Of a DNA stretch of 64,000 nucleotides, positions 11,090 through 23,239 are shown in pieces (the stretch's first letter is position 1; every line of letters begins with the position of its first letter). The stretch spans positions 1 through 64,000 of the forward strand of contig JAECUM010017573.1 of NCBI GenBank assembly GCA_016617855.1. Reading direction: 5' to 3'. A program made the position numbers and the translations under genes. Under the pieces are notes generated by a model. That model was given only the letters and a program-made list of their open reading frames with translations. It had not been told where the DNA came from and did no database searches. The stretch is from Megalonaias nervosa (lineage: Eukaryota; Mollusca; Bivalvia; Unionida; Unionidae).

Positions 11090-12460
11090 AAACCCTGTTT
11101 TGTATTTGAGTCATTAGGGTGTGTAGCGTAATATCCTCTGCAGAAAGTTCTGCCTTAGCAAGAGTTTCATACAAAGGAAAATCATTTATAAATATGAGAA
11201 ATAATAATGGTCCTGAAATAGTGCCTTGTGGTATGCCTAAAGTAAGGGGTAAGGACTACATTTACATTCCCAATGCGAACTTGCTGGTACATAGGTAGAA
11301 TTCAGACCAATTTATTGTCTGAGAGGAAAGCTTGTATGTTGTTAGCTTATACAGGAGTATATGCTGTTTGACCAAGTCAAATGAACTGGCTGAAGGACAA
11401 AGATAATGGACATGCAATAGGAATACTATTGCATGTCCATTATCTTTGTCCTTCAGCCAGTTTTCAGTCATTTAGGCAGTAACACAGGAATGTGAAGCAC
11501 AAATGCCAGATTGACCCTTATGTAAATTATTATGATCTGATGGATACTAATAAAGTTTATTGGCAATATGCTTTTCAAAAATTGTAGACTGATGGAAGTA
11601 TGGATATTGGTTGATAATTTCCTGATCAACTTTTTCAACACTTGCATAGATAGGACATCCTCTTGCAACCTTTAAGAGGTCTGGAAACAACATTTATATT
11701 AATACTCAAGTTGACAAGACAAGTGAGTGATTTTCATTATTTTAGGGGCAAAAAGTTTTAGGATTCTGGGACCAATTTCATCTAATCCTGTTAATTTGGA
11801 TGTACATAAAAGGTCACATATATTTATCTCTGTATAATTTTACACAGATAAGATGGTTCTTCAGCCACTATTATTTATGTTTTCCAAACATCTGGAAATT
11901 TAGCATCTTTACTTCTATGTGATACACCAATTTTATTAACCACATTGGTTTAAAATATATTGAAAGTACACTGTACTTGCTATAAAATCTGGTCACAGTC
12001 ATATTGTCATACTCAACTCAAATTTGCTTTCAAGTTGAGTTTGTTGTGGTATTTCCATATTTGTATGCTGCCTTTATTCTCCTGACTGACTTGAGCATAT
12101 TAATTTTTCTAAGCACAGTTAATGAGATACTTGGCCTTGTTTCTGCAGAATTTATATTACCCCCCCCCCCTTTCTTTTGATGATATTTATCCCTAAGATG
12201 TCTTGCCTCATTTTCATCAGGTATACTCATCCAGAACATCAGCACATTGTATGTACCTTAGGATTAAACATTCATTAACATCAGGTACAGATTTAATCTT
12301 TTAAAAAGGTACACTTTGTAGTTTTCTAAGAAAGTTCTTTTCATTGAAATAGTTGAAATTATGGTATTCAATTTCATTGTGTTAGTCCATTTAGGCACTT
12401 GCCTTGTGACACAGACTGGATATTCATCAATAGCTGCATATATTGGAAGTTGCATTTCTT
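11090..12460 (-). mobile_element. Non-LTR retrotransposon RT fragment, decayed
   Basis: Read on minus, reverse transcriptase blocks appear in order: FEKHIANKLY, an ENWLKDKDNGHA block, SFDLVKQHILLYKL (end of motif A region), and GIPQGTISGPLLFLIFINDF (11177-11238, motif B). Several frameshifts and stops separate them. A perfect hairpin at 11384-11462 replaces the centre of RT motif A. The boundaries are approximate; 12030-12460 may be upstream RT or unrelated. Confidence 0.75.
11384..11462. repeat. Perfect hairpin, 37-bp arms, 5-nt loop
   Basis: Arms 11384-11420 and 11426-11462 are exact reverse complements around the spacer GAATA. The match stops at the next base on both sides. The left arm copies RT coding sequence of the surrounding LINE, so the second arm is a local inverted copy. 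Confidence 0.98.
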
Positions 12461-13230
12461 ATTTGTTTTTAGCAGGGTTTGTATAAATATGACAATTCAG
12501 AGGCACTCTAGGTTTATTATTATCTGTACTAGATTGTTAGTTCAGTTAAATTGAACAATCCCTTGGGATCATATTTAAAGTAATCATTGTTACAGTAACC
12601 AATTAGTGTTATGTCATCTGAATCAATGGAGACCTATTCTAGTTCATCTTCAAATTTTCTCAGAGCAGTCCACAATTGAGTACTACTGTAGCTGACTGCT
12701 GACTGAAACAGAACCCTTCAAGTTTAAGGAATGGATGGATGTGCTTTTAATTGAACATGCTGCTTATTGTTTTGTTGTGGAATTGTACATAGTCATAGAA
12801 TCAGCATGTATTTCAAGGCATATGGGGTTTATTTCATTCTTTTATTCTTGCTTCTGTCTTTAGTACTGTTTAAGATCACTCTATACCCATGAAATCAAAT
12901 GCTTGTTTCCAAACTTGAATGAGACTTGTGTAGAGGTCACATTGTAATACATGTATTACCAAGAATCTCTGAGGCAGTTTCACACCTGTTGCTATATCTG
13001 TATCCAGTACATTATGAAGTTAGATACCTGTAAATGTATGAAACTCTTATGTCCAATTTTGGGCATTTTATTGTTGGTAAAACATGGTTCCATCCAACAC
13101 ATCATGCAAAAACGTTTTCAAATATATACCACAGTCAAGACTTTATAAAGTTTTAGTGTAGACTGGGATTTTAGAACATTATAACCAAGAAATATATCCA
13201 AATTCGTTTATTTTTCAAAAAGTTTACCAG
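12461..13230. other. Intronic sequence without recognisable features
   Basis: AT-rich sequence in the 10.1-22.2 kb TTC27 intron. Nothing recognisable. Confidence 0.45.
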
Positions 13231-13234
13231 CTTG

Positions 13235-14134
13235 TGTTACAAGTCTATGCTCTTGAAATAAGTAACAGAAAAGAGTGAAGACAACAAGCTTTGTAAAATC
13301 TAACAAATAATTTATTTCCCTAGAATACATATTGAAAAATTAAGAAAAAATAACTTACAGTTTTATGAATCAAATCCAAAAAATAATCCAAGAATTAATA
13401 ATAGAAGTCCTAGTAATAAAAAGTCCTAAATGAAACTGAGTTCGAGTCCTGATGAAATCCGAAATTGAAGGCGATGACGTCTGTTGTGGTCAGCGAAGTG
13501 CTGCTGTGTCAACAGTCTCTTGATGAATCACAGAAAATATAATTCCAGTTTTAAATTCAGTATAAATTCCAATAAATGTCTTTATCCAAGAATTTTGTCA
13601 GAGCACTTTTGTATTTCCAGGGAAAATAATCACTTGAATTCAATAATTTGAAGAAAATAAAATTCAACCCAAACTGGTCACAACATAATATAACTTAACG
13701 TGTCAAGTGTTTTAAGCCCCACTGAATAAACCATTATCAGAACATCAGTTATACAACTATTTAAGACGCAAAACAGATTCCCGGATGAGGGTAAAAAAGA
13801 AAATAGAAGTTTGTTTGCAATTGATGTATGCATAATATCACGTAGTCCAGGTATGACCTGGACTCAATGATTCTTACTCTGAGAAAGATTTTAAAAAAAA
13901 GAAAAGTTGTTTCCCAAAATTGTCACTGATTTTGAAACAAGGTCAGCAACTAGATAAAATGTTTCTATTGTCAGTTGTTTATATCAATGAAAACTAAAAA
14001 AAGTCAATCAGGTCAAACAGAACTGAACTCAACTTTTGGACAATGTCAAATCCAGTAAACAATGTTACATTACAATAACATGTAATGGAATAAAAATTTT
14101 TAAAAACAAACAATTAAATTAAATATACATAACA
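13235..14134 (-). mobile_element. Solo LTR, family 1, 900 bp
   Basis: On minus it starts TGTTATGTATATTTAAT and ends CTTGTAACA, and is flanked by a perfect 4-bp duplication CTTG (13231-13234 and 14135-14138). It carries a minus-strand poly(A) signal (TTTATT on plus at 13311-13316), a GTAAGT at 13358-13353 and a near-CRE TGACGTCT at 13475-13482. The downstream half is clearly similar to the LTR at 56983-57923. No internal retrotransposon region is attached, so it is a solo LTR, antisense to TTC27. Confidence 0.9.
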
Positions 14135-14138
14135 CTTG

Positions 14139-16030
14139 TCAGTGACATTGTACATGCATGTAGTTAACAACTTATTCTGGTATGATTACTGTCAGAACTC
14201 GTATGTAATGGTAATAAAATTTTCAAGAAACAACATCCATTTGTATAAATATTTGTCATCATTAAGAAAAAATGATAAACCAGCCAGTTTTACCATCTGA
14301 TGAAAGTGTCAACATATATACACATATATCAGCCGTTGAATCATAAAAATAACTTTATGTGAAAAATTCTTTGTCAGTAACTCTATTATTTATTTAGATG
14401 AAAAGAAATTCTCAATAGCCATCAGTTCTATTAATCAGATCTTTTGCTGGTATATTTTTCCATTGACATGCGAATGCTCATATAGCTTTGTGTCTAAAGA
14501 GACATTTTTTTCTTTTTCTGACTGGCAAATTTTAGCCATCTTCACAACAGTCAGAATTCAAAATCAACACCAGAGATATTTTCTTTGACCTGTACTCAGT
14601 CAAAATCAACACCAGAGATATTTTCTTTGACCTGTACTCAGTCAACATACAGGTAGAGAATTATAATTGAAGGCTATTTCTTGATCGTATTGTTAAAAAA
14701 AGCTACAAAACAAAATCATTTCTTTTCAGGTTTTAATTACTTTAAACCAGCAACCAGTGATTTTAAATTACCAAGTATGAATGAGGTGTGATTGTCACTT
14801 TTGTCAATTGGACCATTGTTAGGCCTTTGTTATTTACTAATTATAAATGGCATGTGATTGTCACACTTTTGTTATCCAGTGCTTTGTTGTTTAAACAACA
14901 GCCATGGTTTATCTGGGTTTGGTGCATCAGGTTATAACAATATTATAATTGAACTTATTTTCTCAGGCAGAAATCAAATGCTATAACCAGCAATTAAACA
15001 TTATAACAAAGCCATTGGAATACATATTTGTTAGGAATTTGGCCAGGGAATTTAAATTCAGATGTTATAGTAGAGGAAACGTTATTGAGCAACACAATTT
15101 GCAATCTTTATTGTATAAAATGTTTCACTAGTGCAAATTTATTTGCAAGAAATCAGGTGTTTTGGATACCTATGGAACTTGGCAGAGAAAATTATTGAAA
15201 TTATGCTTCATTGTGACATTTCTGAATAATGTGGACACATTGAGATTGGTTGGTGAGTACATATGAACTTTTCACTGTTCATTGCCAAATTCTCCTATAC
15301 ATGTATATGGTTCTCAGCAAAAAATTAAATATGTGATCACTGTTTTAAGATTTCTTGTTCAGTAGGTATGAAATTAGGTTGGTGACATAGTCACTGAAGC
15401 TTGTTTTATGCCCCTCACCCACCTTCTATGCCCTTGTTGAACCAGAAGGAGGCACATACAGAATTTCATTCAATTAACTGACTTGTCTTAGTTATGCTCA
15501 TGTTGCATAATGCAGTAACACTTTGTGGACCCAAAGTATCATGTTAAGTGGGGTTTCAGTATACACAACTCCAACCATGCTACAAACTACACATTAAGGT
15601 GAGCCATATGTGAATGCTGTGCTAAATTTGCTTCAAGGGGGTGTGTTTTGCATCAACTAAATGGAATAAAAAAACCCACATCTGGGGCTTTACACATGAT
15701 AGTTTATTGTTGCATTCATAAATTACCATTGGAACAAAATTTATCATAAATGAAGTTTACACACCAAAAATAAGTATTTGCTTAGTCATTCTGTTCAACC
15801 TACCAAAGCATTAGGGAGCAGTCTTGTTTTTCATAGACCATTTGAAGTGGGCAGGGATGTGTTCATGTCCAAAACAAATATTGTATCTATTTGCATTCCA
15901 TGTCTTTTTATGTAGTGAATCTACTGCAGTATGTGTTGTAGAAAGGAAGGAAGGGGCTAGTTTAGCAAAGTTTATATTATATTTCATGTATTACTTACTT
16001 AACAAGAGCCCCTTGAAGGGACCAGTTTTC
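14139..16030. other. Intronic sequence; one 42-bp tandem duplication
   Basis: The only structure seen is an exact 42-bp tandem duplication at about 14558-14642 (unit TCAAAATCAACACCAGAGAT and onwards). The rest is unique AT-rich intron. Confidence 0.55.
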
Positions 16031-16034
16031 TGCT

Positions 16035-16730
16035 GGATGAAAAGAATTTCCAAGAATTCAAGATAAGACTATTTCTTCCATAACTGCCCAGTGTTGAAAC
16101 CATCTCTGATATTCTTGAGGAATAACAAGGTTGGAAGATGGCCATTTTATTGGATACAAGATCAACACCACCTACATTTGCATATAGGACCAACAAGATG
16201 TAAGACATCTTTTGGTGACAACCCCCATGTCAGTATGACCATCCATTCAGGATGAGTAGCAATATAAATACTTTTATGACTGCCACCATGGCAGTCACAG
16301 TGGATATAAGATTGGCACCATTTTCATTTAGGACCAAGTGGATGTCATAAGAGGTCCATATGACTCTTCATTCAGATGGAGTATTGATAAGATTTTCAAG
16401 ATGACCATCATGGCAACCATATTGGATGTCTGATCAGCATAATTTTCATTTGAAACCAACAAGATATTGTAGGATATCCTTTGGTAAATACCATATGTTG
16501 ATATGTTTTTCCTTTTATGAGTAGCAACAATAATAGATGGCAAGATTATTTAGGTAGCTGCCATATTGGACGTCCAATTTGCACCATTTCCACTGAGGAC
16601 CAAGTAGAAGAAAGTTTTTTTAAATGAAAACCCTACATCAATATAACCATTTATACAGGAGCAGTAGTGATAACAAGATTTTTGACATGGTTGCAGTGGT
16701 GGCAATATAGGATGCAAGATCAGCACCATT
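16035..16730 (+). mobile_element. ~146-bp-repeat element, copy A, left part
   Basis: It opens with GAATTCAAGATAAGAC and AACCATCTCTGATATTCTTGAG, which are also seen at 63.78 kb. It then runs through about five degenerate tandem units built on TAGGACCAACAAGATGT, CCATGTCAATATGACCAT, GTAGTGATAACAAGATTTT, AAGATGGCNGCCATGG and CAGCACCATTTTCATTTA. The element is interrupted by the DIRS-like insertion and resumes at 21765. Confidence 0.8.
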
Positions 16731-16801
16731 GTTTCTTCTTTGAATACATTATCCAAATAATACTTTAGGAGAACTACCACTACCTCACAAACCCAGCCTT
16801 C

Positions 16802-17088
16802 TCTCAGTAACAGTGCCTTTATTCCATTCTTTGTGACGGTTGATTGTGTGTAATGTAGATACTGGTATATTCTGTATTTGTACCGTTCTAGTCGGACAGG
16901 TACAGTCAGAGCGCTCTATACATGGTTCATTCAGTCACCTCCTACGCATGCATGTTTATGTAGGCAACCCTTGAGTCATGTTTATCTGCATAACTTTATA
17001 TCATGTTGATCGAACACTTATTCAAGCACACGTGTAGCCCATGTCTTCATAGTTAGGTTCAGGCTTTATTATTTACATGCATGCATGT
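16802..17088. repeat. 287-bp perfect direct repeat, copy 1
   Basis: Identical base for base to 17644-17930. This copy interrupts the left inverted end of the DIRS-like element; the right inverted end lacks it. Confidence 0.98.
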
Positions 17089-17153
17089 ATGCTTTTAGCT
17101 CAAGGGAGCTAAAAGTTGTCTGCCAACCCATTGCCTGTTGGGCAGAGCGATCT

Positions 17154-17175
17154 CCCCTTATATATAAGACTTGGC
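17154..17175 (+). promoter_or_regulatory. TATA-like promoter in DIRS left inverted end
   Basis: CCCCTTATATATAAGACTTGG contains a strong TATA box. The reverse complement of the right end carries the matching TACATATAAGACTTGGCAGC, so the motif is conserved between both ends and is a plausible start region for the element's transcript. Confidence 0.45.
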
Positions 17176-17643
17176 AGCAAGACGTAAGGATATATTAGTT
17201 ATTACTTCTGCTCATGCCAAGAAACATGCTCTCGTCACGAGAGACCTCGCAAAGCCAAAGCTATATGGAAAATATGTCACTTCAAGTTTTTTCACTTCTA
17301 AGGAAAGCATACTCCATCTATATTTCCAACTTTTTCTCTCACGACAAAGTTCTGCCTTTTCAGATTAGTCACACTTTGTCCTCATCACACATTGGGTACT
17401 TGTACGTGGAGCCTAAGCGACTTCACAGTACATTCGCACTATACTTAATTTTACGTGCAAGTCTCTAGTGCTCATAAAACTCCTATATATGTGTAATTTC
17501 CATACTAAAGGATACATATTAGCAAGTTCTTTTATCCAAGGCTTTCATAGCATCCAGGCGCCATTTTAGTGTAGTTACTTGTACTGGAAGTCTCTGGGCC
17601 TTTTTTCCCTATTGCCTCAGTTTTGTCACATCTACTGGGTATA

Positions 17644-17930
17644 TCTCAGTAACAGTGCCTTTATTCCATTCTTTGTGACGGTTGATTGTGTGTAATGTAG
17701 ATACTGGTATATTCTGTATTTGTACCGTTCTAGTCGGACAGGTACAGTCAGAGCGCTCTATACATGGTTCATTCAGTCACCTCCTACGCATGCATGTTTA
17801 TGTAGGCAACCCTTGAGTCATGTTTATCTGCATAACTTTATATCATGTTGATCGAACACTTATTCAAGCACACGTGTAGCCCATGTCTTCATAGTTAGGT
17901 TCAGGCTTTATTATTTACATGCATGCATGT
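17644..17930. repeat. 287-bp perfect direct repeat, copy 2
   Basis: Exact copy of 16802-17088, 842 bp downstream, inside the internal part of the DIRS-like element. It ends in the alternating GCATGCATGT. Confidence 0.98.
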
Positions 17931-18191
17931 TTTTATGTTCTGAAGAACCCCATATGTATGTATAATTCTATTATTTTTGTATATCAAGGTGAGTTTTTAT
18001 ACCATAGTATTTTTAGCCTTGGAACACCATGCATCAATGATCCTACCTGTATAGGCCGTCCTTGACCTCCCTACAAGTAAGCATGGTTGTTGAAATTGTC
18101 TGCAGACAAGTTTTCCAGGTAACCATTATTTGTATAGCTCTGCACCCACAACAGGTGGTATTGCCACATGGTATGCAACATAACGTGCAAG

Positions 18192-18270
18192 CACACAGGT
18201 TTGTAAACAGGTGATATTGTCATTATAGTTTACCTATAATGACAATATCACCTGTTTACAAACCTGTGTG
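18192..18270. repeat. Perfect hairpin, 37-bp arms, 5-nt loop
   Basis: Arms 18192-18228 and 18234-18270 are exact reverse complements around the spacer TTTAC. It lies in the 5' part of the DIRS-like element. Its geometry is the same as the hairpin at 11384-11462, but the sequence is unrelated. Confidence 0.98.
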
Positions 18271-19559
18271 TCATTATAAGCATACGTGTTACCTGTATGC
18301 TTTCTTACCTTATTAGACATTAATTTCTGGGTCACCCTCGTAATGAATTAGCTCAGCACGGACATTACATTCTCGAACAGGTGCAGGGCTACAACTTTAT
18401 CCATTTTGCTCTATTTTGTCTTACAGATTAGAACTATGGGCACAGCACAAACAACATACAGCTCAGACCAAAGGTGTCAGTAGTTGCGACCAGCCTAGGA
18501 CATATACTAGGGATCTCGAAGGGTCCATCATCAATATTACAGGCTCAATCAATAACAGCCCGAGTTTGCAGTATGTTGAACATGTCTTTTACAGACATGT
18601 GCAGGGACCAGTCTAACTCGTACCACCTCATAACACTTGTTCAGCATGATAGGAGTAGATCCTCATGCCTCAACAGATGTCGCATCGCAATTTCTCTACA
18701 CTGCCACAAGAAGAGCTCTTTTACTCAGCGACTTTCTTGAAGTCATGGTTTCTAATTCAGGGCGTTCTGCATGTTTAGTGAGTGATAGACCGCATCACTC
18801 TTCACCAGATAAGTCTTGATGTGTTATGTGGACTGTAGCCCTATCCACACAACCGGATGATGTTGATTGTTCTACCAGTATCATCGATTGTATCCTTCAC
18901 AAGGGCACGGGAAGTTTCGGCATTCCACCCTCCATCGAGGACGTGTTTCCACTCCCGGAGCTATGTCCTCTTCCAGCTCCAGCATCAACATACACCAGTG
19001 CTCCAGAATCTGTTGATCTTACAACAAACGGACGGGTCTGACTTAGTTACATTTGCAGACTTTGCAGAGTAATGGACTTTCTGGCCTACCTTTATCATCA
19101 GTTTGTCGGCGGTTCTACATTTACACTCCCAGCTAAACATTTGGTACCCCAGCATTGACAGTGATCTCGCCGTGTTGGGGATAACATATCCACACTCCGT
19201 ACATATGGATCAGATGGCATTGTTTACACATTGGATTTATTGCACAATATCATTAATGTAATTCGCTGAGACTTTTATTTTCCTGGGTTATCTTCAAACT
19301 GATGTAACATACCTTATCTTAAAACTCCACGCAGAACACCTAAGGCATACATGGAGTCAGTCTCAAGATAAAAACACGACCTCGGTCCTCTACCACTCTG
19401 CTTAACGTCCTGATGGATAAGTATGCTAACAAGCTATCAAGGAGACATGTTTCCCTCCCTCCACAACCACAGCATTGATACAGGGATAGTACGGGGATAC
19501 AACAAAAGGACCCAAGGGTCGCTCATAGGACTCAAACCTCTGAAAGCCATCCTATCATA

Positions 19560-21120
19560 GCTCCACCAATCAAATACCATGTGGATATAGCACCATGATG
19601 GTTCTATCGTTCGTTCGACACCTTTTTCTTGGTTCCAATGGCAAACAACTCTCTACATCTGGTCATCGGCTGAAACACCCTTAATAAATTTTCCATGCCC
19701 CTCGGTTCCCTCCAGGAACCCTACAGCACATTTTGAACTATATTTATGACGGAGACTTTGCCTTCACTTTGGGCTTAAATGGCACATATCTTCATGTCCC
19801 TTCATAGGCTCCCAGGACAACATCCTGCAACAACATAGCGAGCTGTAACCAGTCATGATGGCCCTTGTTGCCAATCTGGACTTCTCATTAACAAGGAAAA
19901 ATCCGACCTAGTAGCATCTCAATGATTCATTCACTTAGGTATGGACTTCAGAACACAGGCACCGTACTTTGTCTCCTTCAGGATAGGGCATTGAAATGAC
20001 CCATGGTAGCACCTTTCTTTCGAGGAATTCTATCCGCATGGGATTGCTCAATGTGGCAGCAGACATCATGGTCCTCGGTTGCCTTATATTGCTTTGCTAC
20101 TGCTTTTGTCTGCACGAATGGAGTCCTTAAGTTGGCCCACTGGACCATCCTCTCAACATCTGCACCCATTTGAGGCACCATCGGCAGAACTTGGAGCAGC
20201 CTAACTTGGCTTATGGTGGGTATGCATCTACGCGTCCACCCACTCAAGATTACAGGTTGCACCAATGCAAGTACGAAAGGAAGGGGAGCCTGCCCACTAG
20301 CATCATTTCGGGGCACCAGTGGTGCACGATCTCCCCAGGAACGACATCTACATATCAATAGTTCAAGAGAGGACGGCCAATGTGAAAGCTTTTCATTAGG
20401 GGCAAGAATACTTAAGAGGCCAAAGGAGTTCTCATTCTGCCTGACAAATCTACAGTGGTGACTTTTCTCAACAACAAGGATTATCTGTATACAACAATGT
20501 TGGTTTATCTCCAGCAAAAGAGAGGATCCCAGTCCCCAGACCTTTGCGTCATGGTGTAGGACTTTTCTCAAACAACAAGGAGGAACTCAATCCTACAATG
20601 GTGATTCAATAACAAGGATCCCAGTCGTCAAACCCTTGCATCATGGTGTGCGACTTGTTGAAGTGGTGTTGTCAACAACAAGAATTTCAAATTCACCATA
20701 TCCCGGGACTCCTCAATGCACTGATCATCCCTTCATCACGGAACAGTCGACTAGTACAAAAGGAATGGTCTCTCCATCTCTTGGTTCTCACGCTGATCTG
20801 TACCCGATGGGATTGACCATTGGTAGACCTGTTTGCGACAATAGGGAATGCCAAACCCCATTCTTTGTCTCTCCCGTCCCGGACCCAACACAACTTGGGC
20901 AGTGGATGTCCTATCGATGGATTGGACCAACCTTAACTCATACACCAACCACCCATACCTCTGATTCCAAGTGATACAGAAAACAAGGGAATCAACCTGT
21001 GACCTTATTTCATTGGTCTCAATGGGAGAAGGCACGGATCTACAACCTCATCAGTCTGGCATCAGAAACCCCATGGAAGATCGGAGTCCACATTTTCTGG
21101 CTTTTATCTCCGAGATTTGT
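19560..21120 (+). pseudogene. DIRS-type RT/RNase H remnant
   Basis: Frames broken by many stops and shifts spell RT- and RNase H-like pieces. There is INKEKSDLVASQ followed by FIHLGMDF near 19.89-19.95 kb, then a DIRS-type region with HADLYPMGL and PFFVSPVPDPTQL at 20.79-20.89 kb. The element 28.3-31.1 kb has matching motifs in the same order (EICTL..FATRWNHKLPIFV). Confidence 0.7.
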
Positions 21121-21764
21121 CATCCCAAAGGGCCCAATTTGATCTGGTAGGACCTGTATATGCAGCTCAACAGTCACATTTCCAGGTCAATAGACAGCTT
21201 CTTAAGACACTGCTTCATGACTTCCGCCGGATTTGCGTGGAGAAAATTTATTCCCTTTTGAAGCCATGCCCTGACTGATGGAGTCTCCTCCAGTCGGGCT
21301 ACTTAGAAGCCGTATCTCATACCTTAGGGGATCGGAGATTTTATCTCTAGGGCAAGAGGATGTACCTCCCTTGTCCTCTTACTTATTTTCCTTAGGTATT
21401 ATAATTGGGTAATGTATTTAAAGAAGAAACCAAGTGTTTATAGTAAAATATGTTTCTTCGAAAATACTTACCCAATCATAATGCACATACACCCTCCCAG
21501 CCTTCCCGCATTTACATCCATAGTGAGTGTGCCTTCCACTTCAGTAATAACATATCCTCAAGCCCTGCTGCCAAGTCTTATATGTAAAGGAAGATCATTC
21601 TGCCGGACCGCCAATAGGTCGGCAGACAACTTTTAGCTCCCTTGAGCTAAAAGTAGTATTTGAGAGGTCTGGATTTGCGAGGTAGTGGTATTTCTCCTAA
21701 GGTATTATGATTGGGTAAGTATTTTTGAAGAAACATATTTACTATAAAAAAATTGTTTTTTTTA

Positions 21765-22090
21765 GGACCAACTAGACTAAAATGTCCATTAGCAAAATGT
21801 TACTCCATTCAAGAGTAACAATAACAAGACCTTGGGATGAATTTGTAAAGTTTCATGGGATGTCCTCCAAGTAGGTTAGAACTAGTGATAACAAACTGGT
21901 GCTCACAGATGGATGGATGAAGGACAACAGTCCCTCCCACTGGCTTTTTTTTTATCTCTGGCCACTAGAGATAATATTAATTCTATTCAAAATGCACTTA
22001 TGATGCAATCCACCCCAAAAGCTCCTGTGATGCTCAGTAGTTACAATGAGTTGAGGGAGGCATGATCATGGATGGCTACAGTATTTTTTA
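21765..22090 (+). mobile_element. ~146-bp-repeat element, copy A, right part
   Basis: Sequence resumes at TTTAGGACCAACTAGACT and runs to the family's 3' end, including AAGTTTCATGG, GTGATAACAAACTGGTGCTC and ATGGATGGATGAAGGACAACAG, which parallels 49.05-49.15 kb. Confidence 0.75.
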
Positions 22091-22172
22091 GTCAGTATAG
22101 TGTCCCTTCAAGAGACTATTGGGTAGGTATATAAGTGCTGTGATAGTAATAATGTTACATCTTTTGTTTCAG

Positions 22173-22256
22173 GTGTCTAACAGTGGACCACTGTGGCGGT
22201 TGTATGCACAGCTTTATTCTCCTGTTGCTGCCGAAAAACCAGAAAATCAGGAAAAG
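22173..22256 (+). CDS. TTC27 exon (LWRLYAQLY)
   Basis: The acceptor is TTTGTTTCAG and the donor AAG/GTAGGA. It is 84 bp, 28 codons, phase 0. It encodes VSNSGPLWRLYAQLY and then a polar linker ending in NQEK. The WRLYA motif is shared with TTC27. The preceding intron, 12 kb, contains the 5-kb DIRS-like element. Confidence 0.92.
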
Positions 22257-23239
22257 GTAGGATGGAAAAGCTGTACAGTCTGAATAGGTTGTCAAGCCTA
22301 ACAATAGTCATGAAGAGGTGACATCTCTTCCCTCAGTCATGCTAGTACACAATGGTCCTGAACTCTGAATTTGTACACTACCTATGCTACATGTTATTTC
22401 CATGAAAATATAAATGAAAAATGCTGAACGCCAAAAAATTTTAAAAAATCAAAAGTCACGTCTGTGCATATCACCTGACATTTTTACCATTTTATGACTC
22501 CAGAAACAAAAAGTTTACAAACAGAATATGGACAGACAGACAGATGGACATAACAATAGCCGAGTCTGTCAGATCACATACAGGGGTTTAAAAAGGGTTA
22601 AAACCATCCCCAATTGAAAAATGAGCTCATAATGTAATTCTTCATAATAAAACACCATGTATATTTGTCAGGAACATTTCTCTAAAACTGGCTTGTTTTT
22701 ACTCTTTAATGCAGGACATTTTATATTCCATTTTATGAAACATGCACAAGTTGTATCAATAACAATAAATTGAAACCCATGGTAATGGTTTTCTAGTCAA
22801 AATTCTTAATACTGTAAGTAACTGAAATATCTGGTCCCTCAATTTTCCAGACATTGTCAAAATTTGTAATAATTTTCAATAGTACTAAAATTTATGGACA
22901 CCAAGTACAGTATGACCCCGCTAAAACACAATGGTTGAGGTCCATAAAACCTAACCATGTAATGCACTGAACAATGTTATAACCAAATCAGTTAACCGAA
23001 GAAAATGATGCATACACCAAAAAAAATGGGGTGGGTGGGTAATAAAGCAGGCAGAAAAATATTTGCTTCATTGGCAGTTACCATTTTAAATCAATGCATA
23101 TTAAATGAGAAATACACTTGTAGTGAAAACATACAGATTGCATATATTTTACTTTATTCTGAAAACAACGCATTTGGTACATATACATTTATACATGTAA
23201 TTTGCATAGCAATAGTTCAATACAGGTAACATTAAATGA

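Larger units (their letters stand above)
16731..21750 (+). mobile_element. DIRS-like retrotransposon 1, degenerate
   Basis: The ends are inverted: about 16731-17215 matches the reverse complement of about 21515-21750 (shared blocks GAGGTAGTGGTA, AGCTCAAGGGAGCTAAAAG, CTTGGCAGCA). Just before the right end, 21390-21480 contains sequence complementary to the outer edges, with TATTATAATTGGGTAA and TTACCCAATCATAATGC, as in the internal complementary region of DIRS elements. Decayed plus-strand frames between about 19.5 and 21.1 kb resemble DIRS RT and RNase H, including INKEKSDLV and FVSPVPDP. A tyrosine recombinase region expected after these was not seen. It inserted into the ~146-bp-repeat element. 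The YxDD motif is not recognisable, and the copy is non-functional. Confidence 0.8.

Noticed and set aside
19978..20571. A 197-residue minus-strand protein
   Set aside because: It is the shadow of the plus-strand DIRS RT/RNase H remnant; no known domain reads on minus.
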